Below, one piece after another: positions 1-9,282 of a stretch of DNA of 64,000 nucleotides; positions within the stretch are counted from its first letter, which is position 1; every line of letters begins with the position of its first letter. The stretch lies in assembly GCA_035255045.1 (NCBI GenBank), contig DATFAA010000087.1:1-64000 (forward strand), given 5' to 3'. Made by a program: the position numbers and the translations under genes. The notes under the pieces are model-generated. The model was not told the origin of the DNA. It did not search any database and saw nothing but the letters and a program-made list of their open reading frames with translations. Source of the DNA: JAGTRP01 sp035255045. Lineage in GTDB: Bacteria > Pseudomonadota > Gammaproteobacteria > Burkholderiales > Rhodocyclaceae.

Positions 1-200
1 ACTTCCTGGATCACCCGGGAAATGGCATTGACGGTCTCCTCGATATTGACCACCACCCCCTTCTTCAGCCCCCTGGAATCCTGGGATCCCATGCCGATGA
101 CGTTGAGGCGGCCTTCCGGCGTGATCTCGGCCACCAGCGCCACGATCTTCGAGGTGCCGATGTCCAGGCCGACCACCAAATCCTTGTTGTCCCTACTCAT
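1..200 (-). CDS. ftsA: Cell division protein FtsA, N-terminal fragment
   Basis: Actin-like protein that tethers FtsZ to the membrane and recruits the divisome. Only the first 66 or so residues lie in the window; the gene continues past the left edge. Translation from the ATG at 200 gives MSRDNKDLVVGLDIGTSK, the phosphate-1 loop of the FtsA/actin fold, followed by a segment ending in the VNIEETVNAI helix typical of FtsA. The ATG overlaps the ftsQ stop by one base (TAATG), so it is translationally coupled and is the expected last-but-one gene of the dcw cluster. ftsZ should follow outside the window. Confidence 0.95.
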   Translation of the reverse strand, partial: MSRDNKDLVVGLDIGTSKIVALVAEITPEGRLNVIGMGSQDSRGLKKGVVVNIEETVNAISRVIQE

Positions 201-955
201 TATTTCCCCTTGACCTCAGGCCCCGCGACCCGCATCGCGAAGCCGTTCGGATACCGCAAATCCACTGCCGACGGCAGTGCCGGCCTTGCCGCCACCATCG
301 CCGGATACACTTCCACAAAACGCTGGAGCCGCGCTCCCAGCGGCGCCTTGGGCTGCTCGCGCCCGAGATCCACCACCATGCCGTTGTCCAGCTTCAGCTG
401 CCAGGCCAGGCGCGGCGACTGCACCAGCTGCACCGGCTTCTGCCCCACCGGCCGGAAGGCCGCGGTGAACTCGCCGTAGCGCTTCAGCAGTTCCGGCGCC
501 GTCCCCAGGGGGCCGTAGAGCCTCGGCAAGCCGGTCACCTCTTCCTCTGCCAGGGCGGCGGGGAAGATCTCCCCGTAGGTGTTCACCAGCTCGCCCCGCC
601 CCGGGTTGCGGCCATCCTCCCAGCGGGCCGCGGCGCGATGCTCCTCGACCCGGACTTCCAGCTTGGCGGGCCAAACCCGCCGCACTTCCACCTTGCGCAC
701 CCAGGGCAGCTTTTCCAGGGCGCCCCGCACCGCTTCCAGGTTGATGCTGAAGAAATTGCCCTTCAAGGCCGCCGGTAGCGCCTGCTCCACATCCAGGCGC
801 CGCACATGCTGCAGTTCCTGGGCGAACACCACCTGCCGGATGGGCAGGGCCGGCATGCGCACCAGCCACACCGCTGCCGCCGCCAGCAGCGCCGCCAGCC
901 CTGCCACGAAGAGCAGGTCGGCCAGTGCGTTCAAGAGATGCGGCTTGTTCCACAT
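200..955 (-). CDS. ftsQ: Cell division protein FtsQ
   Basis: Bitopic divisome protein that bridges early and late division proteins with FtsB/FtsL. The 251-residue product has a short cytoplasmic N-terminus, one membrane helix (about residues 11-32), then a POTRA-type domain starting near the ALPAALKGNFFSINLEAV stretch and a beta domain, all periplasmic. Length agrees with the family. It lies between ddl and ftsA as in most proteobacteria. It starts 3 bases after the ddl stop and overlaps ftsA by one base. Confidence 0.95.
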   Translation of the reverse strand: MWNKPHLLNALADLLFVAGLAALLAAAAVWLVRMPALPIRQVVFAQELQHVRRLDVEQALPAALKGNFFSINLEAVRGALEKLPWVRKVEVRRVWPAKLEVRVEEHRAAARWEDGRNPGRGELVNTYGEIFPAALAEEEVTGLPRLYGPLGTAPELLKRYGEFTAAFRPVGQKPVQLVQSPRLAWQLKLDNGMVVDLGREQPKAPLGARLQRFVEVYPAMVAARPALPSAVDLRYPNGFAMRVAGPEVKGK

Positions 956-958
956 TCA

Positions 959-1864
959 TCAGTCCAGGGCGGCAAGTTCGAGGACCCGGCGCACCAGGGC
1001 GGGATAGTCGAGGCCGGAAACCCGGGCCGCCATGGGCACCAGGGAATGGTCGGTCATGCCGGGGGAAGTGTTGGCCTCGAGGAAATAGTGGTTGCCCTCC
1101 TCGTCCATGAGGAAGTCCACCCGGCCCCAGCCGCGCCCGCCCAGGACCCGGAAGGCCTCCAGGGCCTGGCGGCGTATTTCCTTCTCCTTGGCTTCCGGCA
1201 GGCCGCAGGGGCACAGGTAGCGGGTGTCGTCCCGCAGGTACTTGGCCTCGTAGTCGTAGAAATCGGTGGCCGGCTCGATCTTGATGATGGGCAGGGCCTC
1301 GTCGCCGACGATGGCGACGGTGTACTCGCCCCCCAGGATGCCGCGCTCGGCGATCACCAGGGGATCGTGCTTGGCGGCCTCCAGGTAGGCGGCCCGCAGG
1401 CCGCCCGCCGCCTTGACCTTGGTGATGCCGATGGAAGAGCCTTCCCGGGCCGGCTTCACGAACAGGGGCAAGCCCAGTTCCTCCTCGATGTCGGCGAAGT
1501 CGGAATCGGCGGACAGCAGGGCGTATTCCGGCACCGGCAGGCCGGCCGCCTGCCACATGAGCTTGGTGCGGAACTTGTCCATGCCGACGGCGGAAGCCAG
1601 GACCCCGGAGCCGGTGTAGGGGATGCCCATCAGTTCGAGGGCACCCTGGATGGTGCCATCCTCGCCGTGGCGGCCGTGGAGGGCGATGAAGGCCCGGTCG
1701 AAGCCCTTCAGTTCGGCCAGGGGGCGCTCGGCGGGGTCGAAGGGATGGGCATCGATGCCCTGGCCCTGGAGGGCCGCCAGGACCCGGGAGCCACTGTTCA
1801 GGGAAACGGCCCGCTCGGCGGAGGTTCCGCCGTAAAGCACCGCGACTTTTCCAAATTCACTCAT
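959..1864 (-). CDS. ddl: D-alanine--D-alanine ligase
   Basis: ATP-grasp enzyme making the D-Ala-D-Ala dipeptide for MurF, in the cytoplasm. The 301-residue sequence shows the N-terminal VAVLYGGTSAERAVSLNSG loop, the LHGRHGEDGTIQG motif, the ATP-grasp core with VKPAREGSSIGI, and the metal-binding tail FLEANTSPGMT. Its ATG overlaps the murC stop by four bases (ATGA). murB, which in some relatives sits between murC and ddl, is absent here. Confidence 0.97.
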   Translation of the reverse strand: MSEFGKVAVLYGGTSAERAVSLNSGSRVLAALQGQGIDAHPFDPAERPLAELKGFDRAFIALHGRHGEDGTIQGALELMGIPYTGSGVLASAVGMDKFRTKLMWQAAGLPVPEYALLSADSDFADIEEELGLPLFVKPAREGSSIGITKVKAAGGLRAAYLEAAKHDPLVIAERGILGGEYTVAIVGDEALPIIKIEPATDFYDYEAKYLRDDTRYLCPCGLPEAKEKEIRRQALEAFRVLGGRGWGRVDFLMDEEGNHYFLEANTSPGMTDHSLVPMAARVSGLDYPALVRRVLELAALD

Positions 1865-3255
1865 TGCTTGCTTTCAACCAACTTGCCGGGAACGGCCCCG
1901 ATGGACCCCGCCCCCATGGTCAGAACCACGTCGCCGTCCCGGGCGACATCCATGATCGTCTGCGGCATGGCCGCGATATCCTCGACGAATACCGGTTCCA
2001 CCTTGCCGGCCACACGCAATGCCCGTGCCAGGGCGCGGCCGTCGGCGGCGACGATGGGCGCTTCGCCGGCGGCATAGACATCGGCCAGCAAAAGGGTATC
2101 CACGGTGGATAAAACCTTGACAAAATCCTCGAAACAGTCCCGGGTCCGGGTAAACCGGTGAGGCTGGAAGGCAAGAATTAGCCGGCGGCCCGGAAAAGCG
2201 CCCCGGGCGGCGGCAAGAGTTGCCGCCATCTCCACCGGATGGTGGCCGTAATCGTCGACCAGGGTGAAGCTGCCGCCGCCGAGAAGCGCCACTTCGCCGT
2301 AGCGCTGGAAGCGCCGGCCGACCCCCTTGAAATCGGCCAGGGCCTTGATGATCGCGGCGTCGGGCACCTGCAGCTCGGTGGCCACGGCGATGGCCGCCAG
2401 GGCGTTCAGCACGTTGTGCATGCCAGGTAGATTAAGGGTGACAGAAAGCCTCGAGATCGAGCCGTTCACCCGCACCGCCTCGAAAACCATCCGGCCATCC
2501 TCGGCCCGCACGTTCTCGGCGTGGATATTGGCGGCCGGATCGAGGCCGTAGCTCACCACCTGCTTCGCCACCTGGGGCAGGATGGCCCGCACATTGGGAT
2601 CGTCGATGCAGAGCACGGCGACGCCGTAGAAAGGCAGCCGGGAGAGGAAGTCCACGAAGGCGCCCTTCAGGCGCTCGAAGTCGTGGCCGTAGGTCTCCAT
2701 GTGGTCGGCGTCGATATTGGTGACCACCGACACCACCGGCGACAGGAAGAGGAAGGAGGCGTCGGACTCGTCGGCCTCGGCCACCAGGAAGTCCCCGTGG
2801 CCCAGCCGGGCATTGGCGCCGGCGGCGTTGAGGCGGCCACCGATGACGAAGGTGGGGTCGAGGCCGGCTTCGGCCAGGATGCTGGTGACCAGGCTGGTGG
2901 TGGTGGTCTTGCCGTGGGTGCCGGCGATGGCGATGCCGTGCTTGAGGCGCATCAGCTCGGCCAGCATCTGGGCGCGGGGCACCACCGGGATGCGGCGCTC
3001 CCGGGCGGCGATCACTTCCGGGTTGTCGTCCTTGACGGCGGTGGACACCACCACGGCGTCGGCCTGGGCGACATTGGCTGCATCGTGGCCGATGGCCACC
3101 CTGACCCCCTGGGCTTCCAGACGGCGGGTGGTGGCGCTGGCGGCCAGGTCGGAGCCGGTGACGTTGTAGCGCAGGTTGGCCAGCACCTCGGCGATGCCGC
3201 TCATGCCGGCGCCGCCGACGCCGACGAAGTGAATGTTCTTGACTTTGTGTTTCAC
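1861..3255 (-). CDS. murC: UDP-N-acetylmuramate--L-alanine ligase
   Basis: First amino-acid ligase of the peptidoglycan pathway; adds L-Ala to UDP-MurNAc using ATP. 464 residues. Seen: the N-terminal Rossmann loop HFVGVGGAGMSGIAEVL, the ATP P-loop GTHGKTTTTSL, the EADESDASF motif, and the C-terminal DDYGHHPVEM and FQPHRFTRTRD motifs. The ATG at 3255 overlaps the murG stop (ATGA). Two short stretches (about 2095-2200 and 2425-2470) use several A/T-ending codons (CTA, ATT, CTT, TTT, TTA) that are rare in the rest of the cluster. Confidence 0.97.
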   Translation of the reverse strand: MKHKVKNIHFVGVGGAGMSGIAEVLANLRYNVTGSDLAASATTRRLEAQGVRVAIGHDAANVAQADAVVVSTAVKDDNPEVIAARERRIPVVPRAQMLAELMRLKHGIAIAGTHGKTTTTSLVTSILAEAGLDPTFVIGGRLNAAGANARLGHGDFLVAEADESDASFLFLSPVVSVVTNIDADHMETYGHDFERLKGAFVDFLSRLPFYGVAVLCIDDPNVRAILPQVAKQVVSYGLDPAANIHAENVRAEDGRMVFEAVRVNGSISRLSVTLNLPGMHNVLNALAAIAVATELQVPDAAIIKALADFKGVGRRFQRYGEVALLGGGSFTLVDDYGHHPVEMAATLAAARGAFPGRRLILAFQPHRFTRTRDCFEDFVKVLSTVDTLLLADVYAAGEAPIVAADGRALARALRVAGKVEPVFVEDIAAMPQTIMDVARDGDVVLTMGAGSIGAVPGKLVESKQ

Positions 3256-4310
3256 TTGGCGATCTCCGCGCAGATGTTGGCCACCTCCAGGGTGGCGTCG
3301 GGTTTGGCCAGGGCCCGGGCCTTCTCGGCCATCTCGAGCAGCTGGCTGCGGCTGTAATTGCGGATCAGGGCGACGGCCTCAGGGGTCAGCTCGGTCTGGG
3401 GCAGCAGGAAGGCGCCGCCCACATTGACCAGGAACTTGGCGTTGCCGGTCTGGTGGTCGTCCACCGCATAGGGGAAGGGCACCAGGATGCTGGCGACGCC
3501 GGCCGCGGCCAGTTCGGCCACGGTCAGGGCGCCGGCCCGGCAGATGACCAGGTCGGCCCACTCGTAGGCGCCGGCCATGTCGTCGATGAAGGGCACGCAG
3601 TGGGCCTGGACCCCGGCCGCCGCGTAATTGGCCTTGAGGGCCTCGATATGCTTCTCGCCGGCCTGGTGGACGATCTGGGGCTGCTCGTCGGCATTGAGGA
3701 GACCCATGCCCTTGGGGATGATCTCGTTCAGGGCCTGGGCACCCAGACTGCCGCCGATGACCAGCAGGCGCAGGGCGCCCTCCCGGCCCTGGAAACGCTC
3801 CGCCGGCGGCGGCAGCTTGGCGATCTCCGGACGCACCGGATTGCCCGCCCATTCGCCCTTCTTCATGACTTCGGGAAAGCCGGTGAGGACCCGGTCGGCG
3901 ACCCCGGCCAGGACCCGGTTGGCGAGGCCGGCGACGGAATTCTGCTCGTGCACCACCAGAGGCTTGTTGAGGAGGGAGGCCATCATGCCCCCCGGGAAGG
4001 TGATGTAGCCGCCCATGCCGAGGACCACGTCCGGCCGCACCTGGCTGATGGCCCGACGGGCCTGCCAGAAACCCCGCAGCAGGTTCAGGGGCAGCAGCAG
4101 CTTGCGCAGCAGCCCCTTGCCGCGCAGGGCGGCGAACTTCACGTTGACCATCTCGAAGCCCCGGCTCGGCACCAGGCGGGCTTCCATGCCCTCCGGGTTG
4201 CCCAGCCAGACCACCTTCCAGCCCCGTTCCCGCATGGTCTCGGCCACCGCCAGGGCGGGGAAGATGTGGCCGCCGGTGCCGCCGGCCATGATGAGGATGG
4301 TCTTGCTCAT
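3252..4310 (-). CDS. murG: UDP-GlcNAc transferase to lipid I (MurG)
   Basis: GT28-family glycosyltransferase converting lipid I to lipid II on the inner face of the cytoplasmic membrane. 352 residues. The N-terminal glycine-rich loop MAGGTGGHIFPALAVAE and the second loop VIGGSLGAQALNE are both present, as is the C-terminal UDP-GlcNAc region with CRAGALTVAELAAAG and PYAVDDHQTGNA. It overlaps ftsW upstream and murC downstream by four bases each, so the three are coupled. Confidence 0.97.
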   Translation of the reverse strand: MSKTILIMAGGTGGHIFPALAVAETMRERGWKVVWLGNPEGMEARLVPSRGFEMVNVKFAALRGKGLLRKLLLPLNLLRGFWQARRAISQVRPDVVLGMGGYITFPGGMMASLLNKPLVVHEQNSVAGLANRVLAGVADRVLTGFPEVMKKGEWAGNPVRPEIAKLPPPAERFQGREGALRLLVIGGSLGAQALNEIIPKGMGLLNADEQPQIVHQAGEKHIEALKANYAAAGVQAHCVPFIDDMAGAYEWADLVICRAGALTVAELAAAGVASILVPFPYAVDDHQTGNAKFLVNVGGAFLLPQTELTPEAVALIRNYSRSQLLEMAEKARALAKPDATLEVANICAEIAK

Positions 4311-5470
4311 ACCTTGCCTCCCCGCATCAGCTGTCGATTCTCCCAGTCAACCCGGAGCAGGATGGCCAGGGCCATGCAGTTGGCCAGGATGCCGGATCCG
4401 CCGAAGCTCATGAGGGGCAGGGTCAGGCCCTTGGTGGGCAGGAGCCCCATGTTCACGCCCATGTTGATGAAGGACTGCACCCCCAGCCAGATGCCGATGC
4501 CCATGGCCACCAGGGCCGGGTAGAGGCGGTCGAGCTGGACGCACTGGCGGCCGATGGCGAAGGCGCGCTGGACGAGCAGCGCGAACAGGGCGACCACGGC
4601 CAGCACCCCGAAGAAGCCCAGTTCCTCGGCGATGACGGCGAGCAGGAAGTCGGTGTGGGCTTCCGGCAGGTAGAAGAGCTTCTCGACGCTCGCCCCCAGC
4701 CCGACCCCGAAGAGTTCGCCGCGGCCGAAGGCGATGAGGGAGTGGGACAGCTGGTAGCCCCGGCCGAAGGCGTCGGCCCAGGGGTCCATGAAGCCGAAGA
4801 CCCGGTCCCGCCGGTAGGGGGAGACGACGATGAGGATGGTGAAGGCCGCCAGCAGCCCGACGATGAGGATGGCGAAGAGCCGCGCCTTGAGGCCGCCCAG
4901 GAAGAGGATGCCCATGGCGATGGAGATGATGACCACGAAGGCCCCGAAGTCCGGCTCCTTGAGGAGCAGCATGCCCACCACCACCATGGCCCCGAACATG
5001 GGCAGGAAGGCCTTCTTGAGGTCGTGCATGACCGGCATCTTGCGCACCGTGTAGTCGGCGGCGTAGAGGACGGCGAAGAGCTTCATCAGCTCCGACGGCT
5101 GCAGGTTGGCGAAGCCCAGGGGCAGCCAGCGGCGGGCGCCGTTCACGTCGCGGCCGAGGCCGGGGATGAGGACGATGGCCAGCAGCAGGACCCCGACCAT
5201 GAACAGGTAGGGGGCGTATTTCTGCCACAGGGACAGGGGAATCTGGAAGACGAAGGCGGCCGAGACGATGCCGATGCACAGGAACACCCCGTGCCGCACC
5301 AGGAAGTAGGCCGGCTGGTGGCTGAAGGCGCGGCTGCCCTCGGCGGTGGCGATGGAGGCCGAATAGACCATGACTAGGCCGACGAAGAGGAGCAGCAGCC
5401 CGCTCCACAGCAGGGCGTAGTCGATCTCGGCCAGCTGGCGGCGGGGGGAGTCGATGGCCGTCATCAGCAT
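4307..5470 (-). CDS. ftsW: SEDS peptidoglycan polymerase FtsW
   Basis: Multi-pass SEDS glycan polymerase of the divisome, working with FtsI. 387 residues with about ten hydrophobic segments. SEDS motifs seen include NGARRWLPLG, LLKEPDFGAFVV, AEELGFFGV and the C-terminal LPLMSFGGSGI. Two starts are possible: ATG at 5470 (7-base overlap with murD) or the in-frame ATG two codons later at 5464, which would give the one-base TGATG overlap used elsewhere in the cluster. The longer form is listed. Confidence 0.96.
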   Translation of the reverse strand: MLMTAIDSPRRQLAEIDYALLWSGLLLLFVGLVMVYSASIATAEGSRAFSHQPAYFLVRHGVFLCIGIVSAAFVFQIPLSLWQKYAPYLFMVGVLLLAIVLIPGLGRDVNGARRWLPLGFANLQPSELMKLFAVLYAADYTVRKMPVMHDLKKAFLPMFGAMVVVGMLLLKEPDFGAFVVIISIAMGILFLGGLKARLFAILIVGLLAAFTILIVVSPYRRDRVFGFMDPWADAFGRGYQLSHSLIAFGRGELFGVGLGASVEKLFYLPEAHTDFLLAVIAEELGFFGVLAVVALFALLVQRAFAIGRQCVQLDRLYPALVAMGIGIWLGVQSFINMGVNMGLLPTKGLTLPLMSFGGSGILANCMALAILLRVDWENRQLMRGGKV

Positions 5471-6819
5471 GGCTTCAGCCCCTCCACCGCGGCGATGAAG
5501 GCTTCCGCCCGGTGGGCGTAGTTGCGGTACATGTCGAGGCTGGCGCAGGCCGGCGACAGGAGGATGCAGTCCCCTGCCCTCGCCTGGCCGGCCAGCCAGC
5601 CCACCGCCTCGGCCATGTCGGCACAGTGCCGCAGGGGGATGCCGCAGCCGGCGACCGCGGCCTCGATGGCCTTGGCGTCGACGCCGATCAGGGCCGCCGC
5701 CCGGCCGTGTTCGGCCAGGGCCGCCTTGAGGGGCGAGAAATCCTGGCCCTTGCCGTCGCCGCCGAGGACGATGGCCACCTTGCGGCCCAGGCCTTCGATG
5801 GCGGCCAGGGTGGCGCCGACATTGGTGCCCTTGGAATCATCTACGTAGAGGACGCCGTTGATCTCGGCCACGGTCTCCACCCGGTGGGGCAGGCCCTTGA
5901 AGGCCGTGAGGGGGGCCACCAGGCGCTCCGGCTCGACGCCGACCGCCTCGCACAGGGCCAGGGCGGCCATGGCGTTGGCGGCGTTGTGAAGGCCGGAAAG
6001 CTTGAGGTCGGCCAGGGCCACCAGGGCCTTGCCGCCGTGCATGATGCGGCCGTCCCGGAGGCCGTAGTCCGCGGACCGGGGCGGGACATCGAGGCCGAAG
6101 GTCACCATGGTGCGGCCGCAGCGGCCGCTGGCCATGGACCAGTCGTCGTCCCGGTTCAGCACCATGACCCCCTTGCCCTTGAAGATCCGGGTCTTGGCTT
6201 CGGCGTAGTTGGCCAGGCTGCCCTCGTAGCGGTCCAGGTGGTCCTCGGAGACGTTGAGCAGGGTGGCGGCGTCGGCATGGAGGCCGTCGGTGGTCTCGAG
6301 CTGGAAGCTGGAGAGCTCCAGGACCCAGACCTGGGGCAGGCTGCCGCCGTCGACGGCGGCCATGAGGGCGTCCAGGGCCGAAGGGGAGATGTTGCCGCAG
6401 GCCACCGCCGGCACGCCGGCGCCGTTGAGCAGGTGGGCGGTGAGGGCGGTGGTGGTGGTCTTGCCGTTGCTGCCGGTGATGGCGACGATCTTCGAGCCCG
6501 GCGCGTACTGCCGGACCCCGGCCGCGAACAGCTCGATTTCGGAAATCACCGGCACGGTGGCGTTGGCGACCTGGGGGGTGGCCTTGGGCACGCCGGGGGA
6601 AAGGGCGATCAGGTCGATGGCGGCGAAGGCGGCGTCGGCGAAGGGCCCGGCCGCCACGTCGACGCCCGGCACCGCCGCCTGCAGCTCGGCCAGGTTGGGC
6701 GGATTGGCGCGGGAATCGGCGACCCGCACCCGGGCACCCTGGCGATGCAGCCACTTGGCCATCGCCAGCCCCGACTCCCCGAGTCCGACCACCAGAACGG
6801 TTTTGCCCTTGAGGTCCAT
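5464..6819 (-). CDS. murD: UDP-N-acetylmuramoyl-L-alanine--D-glutamate ligase
   Basis: Cytoplasmic ATP-dependent ligase adding D-Glu to UDP-MurNAc-L-Ala. 451 residues. The N-terminal Rossmann loop VLVVGLGESGLAMAKWL, P-loop ITGSNGKTTTTALTAH, the LNVSEDHLDRY motif and the C-terminal DDSKGTNVGAT and LSPACASLDMYRNY motifs are all intact. It begins one base after mraY ends. Confidence 0.97.
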   Translation of the reverse strand: MDLKGKTVLVVGLGESGLAMAKWLHRQGARVRVADSRANPPNLAELQAAVPGVDVAAGPFADAAFAAIDLIALSPGVPKATPQVANATVPVISEIELFAAGVRQYAPGSKIVAITGSNGKTTTTALTAHLLNGAGVPAVACGNISPSALDALMAAVDGGSLPQVWVLELSSFQLETTDGLHADAATLLNVSEDHLDRYEGSLANYAEAKTRIFKGKGVMVLNRDDDWSMASGRCGRTMVTFGLDVPPRSADYGLRDGRIMHGGKALVALADLKLSGLHNAANAMAALALCEAVGVEPERLVAPLTAFKGLPHRVETVAEINGVLYVDDSKGTNVGATLAAIEGLGRKVAIVLGGDGKGQDFSPLKAALAEHGRAAALIGVDAKAIEAAVAGCGIPLRHCADMAEAVGWLAGQARAGDCILLSPACASLDMYRNYAHRAEAFIAAVEGLKPC

Positions 6820-6820
6820 G

Positions 6821-7924
6821 TCAGCGCAGCTTCAGGGTGGAGAGGCCGATCAGCACCAGCATGATGGTGATGATCCAGAAGCGGACGACCACCTGGGTCT
6901 CCTTCCAGCCGCTCTTTTCAAAGTGGTGATGGAGGGGCGCCATGAGCAGGATGCGGCGGCCCTCGCCGAATTTCTTTTTGGTGTATTTGAAATAGCTGAC
7001 CTGCAGCATCACCGACAGGGTCTCCACCACGAAGACGCCGCCCATGATGAAGAGGACGATTTCCTGGCGCAGGATGACGGCCACGGTGCCCAGGGCAGCG
7101 CCCAGGGCCAGGGCGCCGACGTCGCCCATGAAGACCTCCGCCGGATAGGCGTTGAACCACAGGAAGCCGAGGCCGGCGCCGGCGATGGCGGCCAGCACGA
7201 TGCACAGCTCCCCGGCCCCCGGCACGTAGGGGATGAACAGGTACTTGGCGTACACGGCGTGGCCGGTGACGTAGGCGAAGAGCACGAAGGCGGAGGCCAC
7301 CATGACCGTCGGCATGATGGCGAGTCCGTCGAGGCCGTCGGTGAGGTTCACCGCATTGGAGGTGCCGACGATAACAAAATAGGTCAGCAGGATGAAGCCC
7401 CAGATCCCGAGGGGATAGGCCACCGACTTGAAGAAGGGCACGATGAGCTCGGTCTGGCCCACGGAGGTGGCGGAGAAGGCCAGGAAGAGCGCCGCGCCAA
7501 GGCCGAGGATCGATTGCCAGAAATACTTCCACTTGGCGGAGAGGCCGGCCGGGTCGCGGTAGACCACCTTCTTCCAGTCGTCGTACCAGCCGACGATGCC
7601 GTAGCCCAGGGTCACCACCAGCACCGTCCACACGTACTTGTTGGTGAGGTCGCCCCAGAGCAGGCTGGTGATGGCGATGGCGACCAGGATCAGGACGCCG
7701 CCCATGGTCGGGGTACCGGATTTGACCAGGTGGGTCTGGGGGCCGTCGGTGCGCACCGCCTGGCCGATCTTCTTGGCGGCCAGCCAGCGGATGACCCGGG
7801 GGCCGGCGGCGAAGCTGATGAGCAGGGCTGTCATGGCCGCCAGCATGGCCCGCAGGGTGATGTAGTTGAAGACGTTGAACAGCCGGATGTCCTGGGCCAG
7901 CCACTGGGAGAGGGCGAGGAGCAT
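6821..7924 (-). CDS. mraY: Phospho-N-acetylmuramoyl-pentapeptide transferase
   Basis: Integral membrane transferase making lipid I from UDP-MurNAc-pentapeptide and undecaprenyl phosphate. The reading frame is open far upstream, but the family N-terminus is MLLALSQWLAQDIRLFN, whose ATG at 7924 overlaps the murF stop by one base (TAATG). This gives 367 residues, close to the usual 360. Conserved motifs: GTPTMGG, the catalytic region VNLTDGLDGLAI, NAYPAEVFMGDVGALALG and MAPLHHHFEK. About ten membrane helices. Confidence 0.97.
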   Translation of the reverse strand: MLLALSQWLAQDIRLFNVFNYITLRAMLAAMTALLISFAAGPRVIRWLAAKKIGQAVRTDGPQTHLVKSGTPTMGGVLILVAIAITSLLWGDLTNKYVWTVLVVTLGYGIVGWYDDWKKVVYRDPAGLSAKWKYFWQSILGLGAALFLAFSATSVGQTELIVPFFKSVAYPLGIWGFILLTYFVIVGTSNAVNLTDGLDGLAIMPTVMVASAFVLFAYVTGHAVYAKYLFIPYVPGAGELCIVLAAIAGAGLGFLWFNAYPAEVFMGDVGALALGAALGTVAVILRQEIVLFIMGGVFVVETLSVMLQVSYFKYTKKKFGEGRRILLMAPLHHHFEKSGWKETQVVVRFWIITIMLVLIGLSTLKLR

Positions 7925-9282
7925 TACGCGGCCTCCTGGGTTGCGATGGCGTCGGCGATGCGTTCCATCTTCATGAATCGGGATCCCTTCACCAGCACCG
8001 TGGTGCCGGCGGCGAGCTCGGGCCGCAGGGCGGCCAGGAGGTCTTCCGGGTTGCGGAAATGGCGGCCGCCGTCGCCGAAATTGCGGGCGGCCAGCTGGGA
8101 GGCGTCGCCCAGGGCGAAGAGCAGGTCCACGCCCTGGCTCTTGGCGTAGCCGCCGACCTCGTCGTGGTACTGGGCGCTGGCGTCGCCGATCTCGCCCATG
8201 TCGCCGAGGACGAGGATCTTGCGGCCGACGGTGGCGGCCAGCACGTCGATGCCGGCCCGCACCGAGTCCGGGTTGGCGTTGTAGGTGTCGTCCAGGATGA
8301 CGGCGCCGTGCTCGCCGGCCCGGCGCTGCAGCCGACCCTTGACCCCGGCGAAGGCGGCCAGGCCCTTGGCCACGGCTTGCAGCGGCACGCCGGCAGCGAG
8401 GCAGGCGGCGGCGGCGGCCATGGCGTTGCGGGCGTTGTGGCGGCCCGGAGTGTTGAGGGTGAATTCCACCTCGCCCTGAGGCGCCACCAGATGAATCTGG
8501 GTTTCCAGCCCGTACTGGCTGACGATGCCCCGCACGTCGGCGGGCTGGTCGACGCCAAAGGTTAGGACGGCATGGCCGCCAGCGGCCTGGCACCAGAAAT
8601 CGGCGTAGCGGTCGTCGGCATTGACCACGGCCACCCCGTCGGCCTTGAGGCCGTTGAAGATGGTGCCCTTCTCCCGGGCCACCTCGTGCAGGTCGCCCAT
8701 GCCCTGGAGATGGGCGCGCTGGGCGTTGGTCACCAGGGCGACGGTGGGGGCTCCGATGCGGGTCAGATAGTCGATCTCGCCCGGATGGTTCATGCCCATC
8801 TCGATGACGGCGGCCTGGTGGTGGTCGTCCATGCCCAGGAGGGTCAGGGGCAGGCCGATGTCGTTGTTGAGGTTGCCCCGGGTGGCCAGGACGGCGTCGC
8901 CAAATTGGGCCTTGAGGACGGCGGCGATCATTTCCTTGGTGGTGGTCTTGCCGTTGGAGCCCGTCACCGCCAGTACCGGGATGTCAAAGCGGGCGCGCCA
9001 CACCGCCGCCAGGCGGCCGAGGGCAAGGCGGGTGTCGTCCACCACCACGGCGGGCTGGCCGGCGGGCAGCTTGTCGGCGGCGCTCACCAGCACGGCGGCG
9101 GCGCCCTGCCCGGCCGCCTGGGCCAGGAAGTCGTGGGCGTCGAAGCGCTCGCCCTTCAAGGCCACGAAGAGCTGGCCGGCGGCGATGCTGCGGGTATCGG
9201 TGGAGACTCCGGCGAGGGCCACGTCGGCGCCGATCTGGCGGCCGTCCACGGCGCTCGCCACGTCAGAGAGCAGGCATTTCAT
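7924..9282 (-). CDS. murF: UDP-MurNAc-tripeptide--D-Ala-D-Ala ligase
   Basis: Adds D-Ala-D-Ala (made by Ddl) to UDP-MurNAc-tripeptide, completing the cytoplasmic precursor. 452 residues. P-loop VTGSNGKTTTKEMIAAV, EMGMNHPGEIDYL, and the C-terminal DDTYNANPDSV and LGDMGEIG motifs are all present. Its ATG at 9282 overlaps the murE stop by four bases. Confidence 0.97.
   Translation of the reverse strand: MKCLLSDVASAVDGRQIGADVALAGVSTDTRSIAAGQLFVALKGERFDAHDFLAQAAGQGAAAVLVSAADKLPAGQPAVVVDDTRLALGRLAAVWRARFDIPVLAVTGSNGKTTTKEMIAAVLKAQFGDAVLATRGNLNNDIGLPLTLLGMDDHHQAAVIEMGMNHPGEIDYLTRIGAPTVALVTNAQRAHLQGMGDLHEVAREKGTIFNGLKADGVAVVNADDRYADFWCQAAGGHAVLTFGVDQPADVRGIVSQYGLETQIHLVAPQGEVEFTLNTPGRHNARNAMAAAAACLAAGVPLQAVAKGLAAFAGVKGRLQRRAGEHGAVILDDTYNANPDSVRAGIDVLAATVGRKILVLGDMGEIGDASAQYHDEVGGYAKSQGVDLLFALGDASQLAARNFGDGGRHFRNPEDLLAALRPELAAGTTVLVKGSRFMKMERIADAIATQEAA

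Noticed and set aside
216..2077. Long open frames on both strands opposite or offset to ftsQ and ddl (for example 216-1556 and 806-2077)
   Set aside because: They are shadow frames produced by high GC; their translations are Gly/Arg/Pro- or Gly/Val/His-rich with no family motif, while the overlapping ftsQ and ddl frames carry clear motifs.
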